Assembly: GCA_963697525.1 (NCBI GenBank)
Contig: OY969087.1
Location: 4,898,001-4,962,000, forward strand
Length of the DNA: 64,000 bases
Direction: 5' to 3'
Source of the DNA: Bradymonas sp963697525
GTDB taxonomy: Bacteria; Myxococcota_A; Bradymonadia; Bradymonadales; Bradymonadaceae
The stretch's first letter is position 1. Every line of letters starts with the position of its first letter. Shown here in pieces: positions 43,527 through 52,474 of this stretch. The notes under the pieces were generated by a model that was not told the origin of the DNA, searched no databases, and saw only the letters and a program-made list of their open reading frames with translations. The position numbers and the translations under genes were made by a program.

Positions 43527-44426
43527 CTACTGGGCCTTGAGGACACGACGCGGCTTCAATAGCCGGCCATCAGGCGTCTCGCGCACCCGCGTGACCGCGG
43601 CGAGCTCGCCCGCCGGGTCGACGACGGCGACGTTGTCGTCGACGTGGAGGTCGAGGCGCGTTGCGTCGTCGTCGCTCAGCACGAGACTCTGCCCGTAGCT
43701 CAGCGCCGTGCACTCCGACGGCGACGCCGCGTAGGTGGTCATGTCGCGCATCATCTCCGACGGCGCCAACAGCAGCGAGGAGACATTGTCCGGGGTAATC
43801 TCCCCCAGCGGCGTGGCCTCGTCCAGCCGGAAGCTGCCAACGCGCGTGCGCCGGATGGAGGTCGTAAACGCGCATGAATCCAGCGCTGCGCCGATGTCGC
43901 GCGCCAGCGACCGAACGTAGGTCCCCGAACTGCATCGGGTATGCAAGCGCGCGTCTGGAGCGTCGAAGCCGAGCACGTCCAGCGCCTCGATATGCACCGG
44001 GCGCGCCTCTAACTTCACCTCTTCGCCCTGGCGCGCCAGCTTGTAGGCGCGCTGGCCGTTGACCTTGATCGCCGAATAGGCCGGGGGCACCTGCTCGATA
44101 TCACCGACGAACTCGGCGACGGCCTGGCGAAAGGCAGCCTCGTCGATGTGCTGCCACCCGCATTCGCGCACGACCTCGCCTTCACTGTCGCCGGTGTCGG
44201 TCTCCACGCCCAGGCGCATGCCGAAGGTATATTCTTTGGTGTCCAGGCTCAAGAATCGGGCGAGCTTGGTGCACTTGCCCACCACCAGCGGCAGAAGGCC
44301 GGTCGCCAGCGGGTCGAGCGTGCCCGTGTGCCCGATCTTGCGGGTGTTGGCGACGCGGCGAATCTGGCGAATGACGTCGAAGCTACTGATGCCAGCGGGC
44401 TTGTCGACGAGGAGAAGACCATCCAT
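43527..44426 (-). CDS. truB: tRNA pseudouridine-55 synthase
   Basis: The product has 299 residues. It converts U55 of tRNA to pseudouridine. The start GLLLVDKPAGISSFDVI, catalytic Asp38 in HTGTLDPLATG, YTFGMRLGVETDTGDSEG and CSSGTYVRSLARDIG are diagnostic. The C-terminal part forms a PUA-like domain. The ATG at 44426 matches the family start; the longer frame is non-homologous. It lies 35 bp after nrnA in the translation/RNA operon. Confidence 0.95.
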   Translation of the reverse strand: MDGLLLVDKPAGISSFDVIRQIRRVANTRKIGHTGTLDPLATGLLPLVVGKCTKLARFLSLDTKEYTFGMRLGVETDTGDSEGEVVRECGWQHIDEAAFRQAVAEFVGDIEQVPPAYSAIKVNGQRAYKLARQGEEVKLEARPVHIEALDVLGFDAPDARLHTRCSSGTYVRSLARDIGAALDSCAFTTSIRRTRVGSFRLDEATPLGEITPDNVSSLLLAPSEMMRDMTTYAASPSECTALSYGQSLVLSDDDATRLDLHVDDNVAVVDPAGELAAVTRVRETPDGRLLKPRRVLKAQ

Positions 44427-44461
44427 GGCTTGGCAACGTGGTTGTGGGTTCGTGGCTGTGA

Positions 44462-45487
44462 TCAGTCGTCGAGCAGGTCGACCAGCGCCTGGCTGAGTTT
44501 TTCGACGATGTCGTCGCTGGTGCCCTCGATCATGCAGCCGGCGGCGTTGTAGTGGCCACCGCCGCCGAATTTGGCGGCCAGTTCGGAGACGTCGACCTTG
44601 CCGCGCGAGCGAAACGAGACCCTCCACAGGTCCTCGCCGTGCTCGCGAAGCTGGGTCGCGACCTCCACGCCGCGAATGGAGCGAGCGTAGTTGATGAAGC
44701 CGTCGGTCAGCTCCGGGCCGGTGCCGGTGGCGTCAAACATGCGGTTTTCGACGCGCAGAAACGCCAGGCGCCCGCAATGCGACAGCTCGAGCGTATCGAG
44801 CACCATCGCCAACAGGTCGAGGCGCTCGCGCGGTTGGCTCTCGTAGATATGCGAGGTCATCCGCCACGGCTCGACGCCCGCCTCGATCAGCTCGCCGGCG
44901 ATACGAAAGGTGGTACGCGAGGTATTGGAGTAGCGAAAGCTGCCCGTGTCGGTCATCACGCAGCAGTAAATCGCCTCCGCAATGGGAAGCGTGAGCCTAG
45001 CGCCGGTGGCAAGGACCAGGCGAAAGACGAGCTCGCCGGTGGCGGCGGCGTCGACGTCGCGCACGTACACGTCGGCAAACTCCGAATCCCACGTCTTGTG
45101 GTGGTCGACGACCACGACGGTCTCGCCCCAGGCGTCCTCGGGGAACTCCTCGCCGATGCGCCCGGGCTCGGCGCAATCGAGGATGACGGTGACGTCGTAG
45201 GGCTCGTCCCCCGGATCGCTCACGAAGCGATCCGCGCCCGGCAAAAACTGGAAGTTATAGGGCACGGCGTCGCGATTGTAGAACACGACGTCCTTTCCCA
45301 ATTGCTCGAGCAACAGACCCATCGACAACGTCGAGCCGATGGCATCGCCGTCGGGGGATGTATGCGAGGTCACCAGAAAGCGCTGATTGGCGTCGATGAC
45401 GTCCAAAAACTGCTGGATCTGTTTGGCCAATTCCACCGGGGTCGGCACGAGGTCGATGGCGGCTTCGCCACCCGCGGACGCGTTCAT
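44462..45487 (-). CDS. nrnA: DHH-family bifunctional oligoribonuclease/pAp phosphatase
   Basis: The product has 341 residues. An N-terminal DHH domain has TSHTSPDGDAIGS and VVVDHHKTW; a C-terminal DHHA1 domain has FGGGGHYNAAGC. NrnA enzymes degrade very short RNAs (nanoRNA) and 3'-phosphoadenosine 5'-phosphate in manganese-dependent fashion. GGAGAG precedes the ATG. Location between rbfA and truB is the arrangement common in many bacteria. Confidence 0.93.
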   Translation of the reverse strand: MNASAGGEAAIDLVPTPVELAKQIQQFLDVIDANQRFLVTSHTSPDGDAIGSTLSMGLLLEQLGKDVVFYNRDAVPYNFQFLPGADRFVSDPGDEPYDVTVILDCAEPGRIGEEFPEDAWGETVVVVDHHKTWDSEFADVYVRDVDAAATGELVFRLVLATGARLTLPIAEAIYCCVMTDTGSFRYSNTSRTTFRIAGELIEAGVEPWRMTSHIYESQPRERLDLLAMVLDTLELSHCGRLAFLRVENRMFDATGTGPELTDGFINYARSIRGVEVATQLREHGEDLWRVSFRSRGKVDVSELAAKFGGGGHYNAAGCMIEGTSDDIVEKLSQALVDLLDD

Positions 45488-45544
45488 AGATTTCTCTCCA
45501 CTCGAGAGCGCTGGTGCTACGATCTGGGACAGGACGCTGGCTGT

Positions 45545-45916
45545 TTACTCTTCTTGGTCGCCCGTGTCCAGATCGGACAGCAGCTCATCCATGCGGCGGC
45601 CGCGCTCGACGGACTCGTCGTAAATGAACGCGAGGTGGGGGATAAACCGCAGCTTGAGCCGATTTCCCAGCTCGTGCTTGATGTAGCTGGCCGCCCGCTC
45701 CAGGCCCTGCTGGGTGTCCTCGCTGGGCTCGCGCTGGTCGAGGAGCACGTAATAGACCGTCGCGTTTTGAAGGTCGGAGCTGACCTCTACGTCGGTGACC
45801 TGGACCTGTTGGACGCGCGGATCGCTGATGTCGGTCAACAACACCGTGGCGATCACCTCGTGGAGCTGCTGGCCGACGCGCTCGCTGCGCTTGTAGCCTT
45901 TCTTGGAGTGGGGCAT
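45545..45916 (-). CDS. rbfA: 30S ribosome-binding factor A
   Basis: The product has 123 residues. It is a KH-fold protein that matures the 16S rRNA 5' end. It opens RSERVGQQLHEVIATVLLTD, followed by DPRVQQVQVTDVEVSSDLQNATVYY and a helical end with IPHLAFIYDESVERGRRMDELL, all family features. The acidic tail is short. The infB-rbfA gap is 117 bp. Confidence 0.94.
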   Translation of the reverse strand: MPHSKKGYKRSERVGQQLHEVIATVLLTDISDPRVQQVQVTDVEVSSDLQNATVYYVLLDQREPSEDTQQGLERAASYIKHELGNRLKLRFIPHLAFIYDESVERGRRMDELLSDLDTGDQEE

Positions 45917-46033
45917 AGGTCTTGGGGCTGGAACGCAGGCTCTGCTAGCCTGCCTCGGTGTTGGTTTCCTGCAACGACGCCCGCGGGCAGATGGCCGACG
46001 GGCGTCGTGTGCAATGCGAAATGTGCGCCTCGA

Positions 46034-48835
46034 CTACAGGGTCGCGGCGACCTCTTCGAACTCGTAGACCTCGATGATGTCGCCGACCTTGATGTCGTTG
46101 TAATTCTCGATCGACAGGCCGCACTCGAAGCCACGCTTGACCTCGGTGACGTCGTCTTTGAAGCGACGCAGCGAGCCGATGGTTGACTCGTAGACCACCC
46201 GGCCGTCGCGCACGATGCGCGCGTTGGCGTTGCGTCGGATGATGCCATCTTGGACATAGCAACCAGCAACCATGCCCGAGCGCGGGGTGGAGAACATCTC
46301 GCGCACTTCGGCGTGACCGACCACCCGCTCCTCGATAAGCGGCGAGAGCAGCCCCTCGAGAATTCCGCTGATCTGGTTGATGGCGTCGTAAATGACGCTG
46401 TGAGTCAGGATCTTGACGCCGTGCTGCTCGGCGACCTCGGCGGCGCGGTTGTCGGGACGCACGTTGAAGCCGACGATCACCGCACCGGTCTCCGAAGAGG
46501 CGGCCAGGTTGACGTCGTTCTCGGTGATCCCGCCCACGCCCGAGTGGATGACTTTGACGCGGACCTCGTCGTTTCCGATCTTGCCGAAGGCCTCCTTGAT
46601 GGCCTCCACCGAGCCCTGCACGTCACCTTTGAGGATGACCTTGAGCTCTTTGATTTCGCCCTGTTGGATCATCTTGGACAGATCCTCGAGGCTTCCGGTG
46701 ACTTCCTTGGCGCGGCTGGCCATCACCTCTTTGCGCCGCTGCTCGGCGACGTGGTCGGTGATGCGCTTGGCGTCCTTCTCGTCGGGCACCACGAAGAAGG
46801 GCTCGCCGGCCTCGGGGATACCGCTCAGGCCGGTGATCTCGACCGGCGTGCTCGGGCCGACCTCGGTGGTGTTGTGGCCCTTGTCGTCATGCATCGTACG
46901 CACGCGACCGTAGTAGCGCCCGCTGACGATGATATCGCCCTGATGCAAGGTGCCGCGCTGGACCAACATGGTGGCCACGGGGCCGCGGCCCACGTCGAGC
47001 TCGGCCTCGATGATCAGGCCCTGGGCATCGCGGTCGGGGTTGGCTTTGAGCTCCTCGACCTCGGCCTGCAGCGCGACCATCTCGAGCAGGTCGTCGATGC
47101 CCTGGTTTTGCAGCGCGCTGACCTCGGCGAACAGCGTCTTGCCGCCCCACTCCTCGGGGATAAGCTCGTACTCGGTCAGAGCCTGCTTGATCCGGTCGGG
47201 GTTGGCCGTGGGCTTATCCACCTTGTTGATGGCCACGATGATGGGCACACCCGCATCGCGCGAGTGGTTGATGGCCTCGACGGTCTGGGGCATCACGCCG
47301 TCATCGGCGGCGATGACCAACACGACGATGTCGGTGGCCTTGGCGCCGCGGGCGCGCAGCTGGGTGAACGCCTCGTGACCCGGCGTATCCAGGAAGGTGA
47401 CCTCGCGATCGCCTTCGGTCATCACCTTGTAGGCACCGATGTGCTGGGTGATCCCGCCGGCCTCGCCACCGGTGACGTTGCTCTTGCGAATGGCGTCGAG
47501 CAACGAGGTCTTGCCGTGGTCGACGTGACCCATGACGGTCACCACCGGCGCGCGCGGCTTGAGCTTCTCGTCGTCGTCGGGCGAGGTGTCGTAGAAGTTG
47601 GAGATATCGAAGGCGACGTTTTCGACCGTATAGCCGAATTCATCGGCGATGAGCGCGGAGGTCTCGAAATCGAGCATCGTGTTGACGGTAGCCATCATGC
47701 CCGACTCGACGAGCTTCATGGCCACTTCGCCGGCCTTGACGCCCATTTGATGGGCGAGGTCGCCCACGGAGATAACGTCCTCGATGCGGATATTACGCTT
47801 GTGCTCGGCGGCCTCGGTGATCTGGGTCTTCTGGGGCCTTTTACGCCCGCGGCTGCGCCGGTTCTTCTTGCTGCGCCGGCCGCCCTTGTACAGATCACGC
47901 CCCTCGACCACCTGCCGGGTCGAATGACCACGGCTGCGGCCGCGACGCCCGCTGCTCTTGCCTCGGTTGCGCCCCGACGACTTGCTGCGCGACGGCCCCG
48001 GCGAGAAGTCCTTGCCCTCGGCGGAAAGCCGGTCGAGAACGACGTTGGAGTCGATCTGGCCGAGCACACGCGCCCCGCCGGAATCCTTCTTCTTGCGCCG
48101 ACGACGCGAGCCGCTGCTCTTCTTGCGATCGCTTTCGGGAGCCTTGGGGGCCTTCTCGCCAACTTCCTCGGCGGGCGCCTCCTGGGCGGCCTCGTCAGCC
48201 TCGGGCTCGTCGGCGGCCGCTTCGGCTTCGGGCTCGGCGACGGCCTGTTCAGCCTCTTCCTCGACGGCCTGTTCAGCTTCGGGCTCGGCGAGCTCTTCGA
48301 CCTCTTCGGCCTCGGGCTCGACGACTTCCTCTTCAGCCTCTTCCTCGGCGGCCTCTTCGACCTCGGGCTCGGCGGCTTCCTCGGCGACGGGCGCCTCGGG
48401 CTCCGGCTCGGCCTCGACGGCGGCCTCTTCGGCCTCGTCCGTGGCGGCCTCGCCCTCCTCGGGGGCCTCACCGGCGACGACCTTACGGCGGCGACGACGC
48501 ACTGTCGGCGCGACCACCTCGCCGGATTCCTCATCGGCCTCTTCGGCCGTGGGAACCTTAGCGCGTCGGCGCCGAATGACCGGCGCAGCCGTACCGCCGC
48601 CGTCCTCGGCCGCGGCCTCGACCTGCTCGCCGTTGGTCGGCTCCTCGACGACCTCGCCGGCGGCTCCGTCGGTGGTCTCCAGAGCTTCCTTCAGCTCTGA
48701 GACCTCCTCGGGGCTCAGCTTGGTCATGTAGTTGTTCACCGAGAAGCCCAGCGACAGGTCATTGATCTTGGTGACCAATTCCTGGCGGTTGAATCCAAGC
48801 TCTTCGGCAAGTTCATATACTCTTTGACTCGGCAT
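46034..48835 (-). CDS. infB: Translation initiation factor IF-2
   Basis: The product has 933 residues. An IF2_N domain (RVYELAEELGFNRQELV) is followed by a long acidic Glu/Ala/Pro-rich stretch (about 70-240), then Lys/Arg/Ser/Gly-rich basic blocks (about 240-345), a second IF2_N-like segment (ISVGDLAHQMGVKAGEVAMKL), the GTPase domain (GHVDHGKT, DTPGHEAF, NKVDKP) and the C-terminal domains that bind initiator tRNA. GGAGAG lies before the ATG. A hairpin precedes the ribosome site. Confidence 0.96.
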   Translation of the reverse strand: MPSQRVYELAEELGFNRQELVTKINDLSLGFSVNNYMTKLSPEEVSELKEALETTDGAAGEVVEEPTNGEQVEAAAEDGGGTAAPVIRRRRAKVPTAEEADEESGEVVAPTVRRRRRKVVAGEAPEEGEAATDEAEEAAVEAEPEPEAPVAEEAAEPEVEEAAEEEAEEEVVEPEAEEVEELAEPEAEQAVEEEAEQAVAEPEAEAAADEPEADEAAQEAPAEEVGEKAPKAPESDRKKSSGSRRRRKKKDSGGARVLGQIDSNVVLDRLSAEGKDFSPGPSRSKSSGRNRGKSSGRRGRSRGHSTRQVVEGRDLYKGGRRSKKNRRSRGRKRPQKTQITEAAEHKRNIRIEDVISVGDLAHQMGVKAGEVAMKLVESGMMATVNTMLDFETSALIADEFGYTVENVAFDISNFYDTSPDDDEKLKPRAPVVTVMGHVDHGKTSLLDAIRKSNVTGGEAGGITQHIGAYKVMTEGDREVTFLDTPGHEAFTQLRARGAKATDIVVLVIAADDGVMPQTVEAINHSRDAGVPIIVAINKVDKPTANPDRIKQALTEYELIPEEWGGKTLFAEVSALQNQGIDDLLEMVALQAEVEELKANPDRDAQGLIIEAELDVGRGPVATMLVQRGTLHQGDIIVSGRYYGRVRTMHDDKGHNTTEVGPSTPVEITGLSGIPEAGEPFFVVPDEKDAKRITDHVAEQRRKEVMASRAKEVTGSLEDLSKMIQQGEIKELKVILKGDVQGSVEAIKEAFGKIGNDEVRVKVIHSGVGGITENDVNLAASSETGAVIVGFNVRPDNRAAEVAEQHGVKILTHSVIYDAINQISGILEGLLSPLIEERVVGHAEVREMFSTPRSGMVAGCYVQDGIIRRNANARIVRDGRVVYESTIGSLRRFKDDVTEVKRGFECGLSIENYNDIKVGDIIEVYEFEEVAATL

Positions 48836-48847
48836 GTGCTCTCCGCT

Positions 48848-48883
48848 CTGTTCGCTGAATAGCCTGGTGGTGGCGGCGAACAG
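48848..48883 (-). promoter_or_regulatory. Hairpin in the infB leader
   Basis: CTGTTCGC (48848-48855) is perfectly complementary to GCGAACAG (48876-48883), with a 20-base loop. In the infB mRNA it ends 12 bases before the ATG, directly next to the GGAGAG ribosome site, so it may influence translation. A second 7-bp hairpin (48915-48921 with 48929-48935, CGGTTGC/GCAACCG) lies further upstream. Confidence 0.45.
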
Positions 48884-49003
48884 GAAACCGTCTATTAAGC
48901 TACCATGATACCTGCGGTTGCCGCGTCTGCAACCGACGGCCCGTGCATACTGTGCTTTGCTACCAGTTTCAACCCCGACTCGCGTGAACGTGTCGAGGAG
49001 CCA

Positions 49004-49624
49004 TCAAAGCACTTCAAGATGCGCGAGCTTATCTATGTCCCGGCGCACACTCGCCAGTGGGCGCGAAGGGGCCAGCGCCATGACCGCGACAAAGTCGCGT
49101 CCACACACCGCCCCGAGTTGCTCTCCGGTGAGCGCGTCGCGCACCGGGGTGTTCTTACGATCGGCGTTGCTGGCGTATTTCCGACGCGTACTTTCGCCGG
49201 CGTCGGCGGCCACCAGCAACAATCCGACAGCCTCATCCTTGAAGGCCTGAGCGACCGCGGTCGCTCCCACAAACAAGTGTTGGGACTGAAGGGCGACCCG
49301 CAAGCCCTCGTCGAGGCGGCGCCGAATGCCTCGGCGCACGTCCTCGGTCAGCTCGTCGGCGTCGACGACCACCCGGCGTTTAAAGCCACGGGAGAAGCCA
49401 CCCTTGCGGGCGGCGAGGCGCAGACAATCGCGCTCGGCGTGGACGTAAACGCCGCGGCCAGGGGCCTTTTGACGAAGGTCGAACACCACCCCGACATCGT
49501 CGTGGTAGATGAACCGCTCGAGTTCGTCCTTCGGGGCCTGACCTCGGCAGCCCACGCACATCCGCTCGGGCTTTTGTGCCTCGGGCCCCGACACGTCGTT
49601 TTGCGCCGCGTCCTGAATTGCCAC
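49004..49624 (-). CDS. ylxR: YlxR (DUF448) domain fused to an L7Ae-like domain
   Basis: The product has 206 residues. The N-terminal YlxR part has the signature RMCVGCRGQAPKDEL and PGRGVYVHAERDCL; the C-terminal half (LRVALQSQHLFVGATAVAQAFKDEAVGLLLVAADAGE) resembles the L7Ae/L30e RNA-binding fold. YlxR (RnpM) proteins bind RNA and lie between nusA and infB in many bacteria. The start is GTG; AGGAG lies only two bases upstream, so a start slightly downstream (ATG 49561) is an alternative. Confidence 0.85.
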   Translation of the reverse strand: MAIQDAAQNDVSGPEAQKPERMCVGCRGQAPKDELERFIYHDDVGVVFDLRQKAPGRGVYVHAERDCLRLAARKGGFSRGFKRRVVVDADELTEDVRRGIRRRLDEGLRVALQSQHLFVGATAVAQAFKDEAVGLLLVAADAGESTRRKYASNADRKNTPVRDALTGEQLGAVCGRDFVAVMALAPSRPLASVRRDIDKLAHLEVL

Positions 49625-49659
49625 TTCTCCTAAGGTGTAAGTCGAACCAACTATTCCGT

Positions 49660-51474
49660 CTACTCTTCTTCGCCGTCAGCGGCCTCTTCGGCCTGTTCGG
49701 CGTCCTCGCTTTCGTCGGCCTCTTCAGCCTCTTCGGCCTCTTCGGCTTCTTCGGCTTCTTCGGCTTCTTCGGCCTCTTCAGCCGTCGCCTCCTCGGTCGC
49801 CTCGGCGGCTTCCTCGGTCTCGGCGCCTTCTTCAGCCTCGCCGGCTTCGGCGGCCTCTGCCTCTTTGGCGGCGGCCTCTTCGGCCTCGCGGAACTTCTCG
49901 GCGTAGGCCTCCAATTCCTCGTCGCTCTCCAGGCCCTGCTGCTGTTTGACCAGGTCACGCGCGGCGTACCACAACTGGCGCCCCTTTTTAGAGGGGATGC
50001 CCGCCGACTCGGCCATCGCGTCGGTATCCTCGGCGAAGGCGATATGCTCGACCTTCTCGTAGCCGGCATCGTATAGCTTGACGGCGACCTTGGCGCCAAC
50101 GCCGCGCACCTCTTCGAGGGCCTTGCGCTCGTAATCCTCGGGGGTCATCGCCTCGGGCGAGCCCGGCGCCGGACGCGCCAGAATCTCGGTGGCCGCGTCG
50201 ATGATGATCTCGGCCTGATCGGCGTTGATGCCCGGAATCTGGGACAACTCCTCGATATTGGCGTGGGCCAGGTGCTCGAGTTTGTTGTAACCGAGGGTAA
50301 ACAGCGAATCGATCATATCCTCGGTGATGCCCTCGAACTCCAGCAGGTTCTCGCGCGCCTCCTTCATCATATTCTTGAGGCGCGTCTCGCTGATGATGTC
50401 GAGGTTCCAGCCGGTGAGCTGGGCCGCCAGACGCACGTTTTGGCCGCCGCGGCCAATGGCCAGGCTGAGCTGATCGTCGGGGACGATGAGCTCCATGGTC
50501 ATATTGTGCTCGTCGATGAGCACCTTGCTGACCTCGGCCGGGCTGATGGCGTTGGTGACGAACCGGGCGGGGTCCTCCACGTAGGGCACGATGTCAATCT
50601 TCTCACCATGCAGCTCTTGGACAACCGCCTGGACCCGCGAGCCGCGCATCCCGACGCACGCGCCGACGGGGTCGACGTCGCTGTCTCGGCTGTACACGGC
50701 CACCTTGGTGCGCACGCCCGGCTCGCGAGCCACGGCGACGACGCGCACGATATTTTCGTAGATCTCGGGCACCTCGTGGCCGAACAGGTTGATGAGCAGT
50801 TGGGGATCGGCGCGCGTCAGCACCACCTGGGGGCTGCGGCTGGAGCGCTGGATCTCCTTGATCATCGCCTGGATGCGGTCGCCGGGGCGATAGCTCTCGC
50901 GCGGGGTCTGCTCGCGTCGCGGCAAGATGGCGTCGGCGCGGCCGAGGTCGACAATGATATTGCCCTTCTCGAAGCGGCGCACGATGCCGGTGACCATGTC
51001 GCCGACGCGATCTTTGTACTCGTTGAAGATGATGTCGCGCTCGGCCTCGCGCACGCGTTGGATGATCACCTGTTTGGCGGTCTGCGCGGCGATGCGCCCG
51101 AAGGTCGAATTGTACGAATCGAGCTTGAGCAGCTCGCCGAAGCGGTCGTCCTGGGCCTTGGCCTTGTCCTTGTCCTCTTCGCGATAAAAGATCTGGAAGA
51201 GCAACTCGTCGCCGGGCTCGGCGGCAAAGCCCGCCGCCGCCACCTCGTCGACCGATACCTCGCGGTAGGGGTTTTCGACGTTGTTGTTGACGGTGACGAT
51301 CTGGAACAGCTCGATCTCGCCGGAGTCCTCGTTGAACTGCGCTTCGATCTCACGCTGCGGGCCGTAGGTACGCCGCGCGGCCGTCAAGATCGCTGCCTCG
51401 AGGGTCTCGATGAGCGTCTCGCGGTCGATTCCTTTGTCCCTTCCGACCTGGTCTATGACGGTGTTCAGATCCAT
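49660..51474 (-). CDS. nusA: Transcription termination/antitermination factor NusA with long acidic tail
   Basis: The product has 604 residues. An N-terminal RNA-polymerase-binding domain, S1 (VGDMVTGIVRRFEKGNIIVDLG), two KH domains (VGACVGMRGSRVQAVVQEL, LAIGRGGQNVRLAAQLTGW) and two helix-hairpin-helix repeats (about 385-500) are visible. The last roughly 85 residues are almost only Glu and Ala, including consecutive EEA units encoded by a 9-bp repeat near 49730-49790. AGGAG lies upstream of the ATG. It is second gene of the rimP-nusA-ylxR-infB operon. Confidence 0.95.
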   Translation of the reverse strand: MDLNTVIDQVGRDKGIDRETLIETLEAAILTAARRTYGPQREIEAQFNEDSGEIELFQIVTVNNNVENPYREVSVDEVAAAGFAAEPGDELLFQIFYREEDKDKAKAQDDRFGELLKLDSYNSTFGRIAAQTAKQVIIQRVREAERDIIFNEYKDRVGDMVTGIVRRFEKGNIIVDLGRADAILPRREQTPRESYRPGDRIQAMIKEIQRSSRSPQVVLTRADPQLLINLFGHEVPEIYENIVRVVAVAREPGVRTKVAVYSRDSDVDPVGACVGMRGSRVQAVVQELHGEKIDIVPYVEDPARFVTNAISPAEVSKVLIDEHNMTMELIVPDDQLSLAIGRGGQNVRLAAQLTGWNLDIISETRLKNMMKEARENLLEFEGITEDMIDSLFTLGYNKLEHLAHANIEELSQIPGINADQAEIIIDAATEILARPAPGSPEAMTPEDYERKALEEVRGVGAKVAVKLYDAGYEKVEHIAFAEDTDAMAESAGIPSKKGRQLWYAARDLVKQQQGLESDEELEAYAEKFREAEEAAAKEAEAAEAGEAEEGAETEEAAEATEEATAEEAEEAEEAEEAEEAEEAEEADESEDAEQAEEAADGEEE

Positions 51475-51491
51475 GGAACGCTTACTCCTGG

Positions 51492-52049
51492 CTAAAAATC
51501 GAAATCGTATTTCAACCGAGCCTCTTTGACGTTGGCCCAGTTGATGTCGACAGGCTCGTCGGGACCGTCGTCGAGGCGCACGCTGAGCGTGTCGTCCTCG
51601 TAGGCCACCAGCGTGCCAATAACTTTATTCTTGCCGGCGACTTGCCGGCGAACGATGACCTGAACGTCCTCGCCCACCGCCTGTCGCAGATGCCGGGGCT
51701 TGGTGAGCTGGCGCTCGATGCCCGGGCTGGATACTTCGAGGACGTAGTTCTCCGGCACCTCGTCGGCCGCGTCCAGATAAGCCTCCAGATAGCGGCTCAC
51801 CTCGGCGCACTCGTCGATATTGACGCCCGCGCCGGGCTCGACCTCGCCGGGTTGGTCGACGTAGACGCGGATGATCCAGCGTCCCTTGACCACCAGATCG
51901 ACGTCGAACAGCACCAGATCGTGCGCCTGGGCGGCTTCCTCGGCCCAGGCCTCGATCTTGTCGGCCAATTGCGCCGAGAACTGCGGCGCGTTGGACGAAG
52001 ACGTCGCGTCGTCGAAAAACTTCTGTTTTTGTTTGCGCCGTCGCGCCAC
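51492..52049 (-). CDS. rimP: Ribosome maturation factor RimP
   Basis: The product has 185 residues from GTG, with GGAG 7 bases upstream. It is needed for 30S subunit assembly. It has AHDLVLFDVDLVVKGRWIIRVYVD, DECAEVSRYLEAYLD and the diagnostic YVLEVSSPGIERQLTKPRH. The C-terminal SH3-like part follows (IGTLVAYEDDTLSVRLDDG). Start of the nusA-infB operon. Confidence 0.94.
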   Translation of the reverse strand: MARRRKQKQKFFDDATSSSNAPQFSAQLADKIEAWAEEAAQAHDLVLFDVDLVVKGRWIIRVYVDQPGEVEPGAGVNIDECAEVSRYLEAYLDAADEVPENYVLEVSSPGIERQLTKPRHLRQAVGEDVQVIVRRQVAGKNKVIGTLVAYEDDTLSVRLDDGPDEPVDINWANVKEARLKYDFDF

Positions 52050-52474
52050 CGGTTATCTCCAGCGGGATGCCGTGCGCCGCGTGGTGCGACTCGACGACGA
52101 TCCCAGGTAACAAAAAAAGCGGGCGGAGGGCCCACTTCGCATGATCCGTGCGAAAATGTGACTCCACGTGCGTCGCCGTGGAGTCGCCCGCATCGAAACC
52201 GGTTCGGTCAACCGGCGCCGATGCACGAGCGAGCAGCTCTTCGAAATCCGGGCTGTCTCGCGTCACCGGGAGGCATACAAAAACTGTCGCGGGCAGTCAA
52301 GCGTGCCGGGACACCTGGGGCCCACGAGGCGGTGTGACGGCGCCCTGCCACCCGATCACCATGCACAACGACCGGGCGATGGCGATCATTCCGGGATCGC
52401 GGCTGCGTTGACATCGGGGATCGGAGCGCCCACTTTGGCAACGATGATGCGGCCCTTCAGCCCGGGAGACGACC
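52050..52474. other. Divergent intergenic region (rimP operon leader and nitrilase upstream)
   Basis: The 425-bp gap holds the leader of the rimP operon with a terminator-like structure (52112-52135) and a 9-bp perfect hairpin GACTCCACG/CGTGGAGTC (52160-52168 with 52177-52185). No gene is supported: open frames here have no ribosome sites or family features. Promoters for both directions should lie here, but no convincing boxes were identified. Confidence 0.55.
52112..52135 (-). terminator. Terminator-like hairpin in the rimP-nusA leader
   Basis: On the minus strand GTGGGC pairs with GCCCGC (one G-U), the loop is CCTCC, and seven T follow immediately. It lies about 63 bp before the rimP start codon, so it would stop or attenuate transcription into the operon. 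The loop sequence is complementary to the GGAG of the rimP ribosome site. Confidence 0.5.

Noticed and set aside
46250..48700. 816-codon plus-strand frame across infB
   Set aside because: Antisense to IF-2; its Leu/Gly/Asp-rich sequence mirrors the Glu/Ala-rich coding strand.
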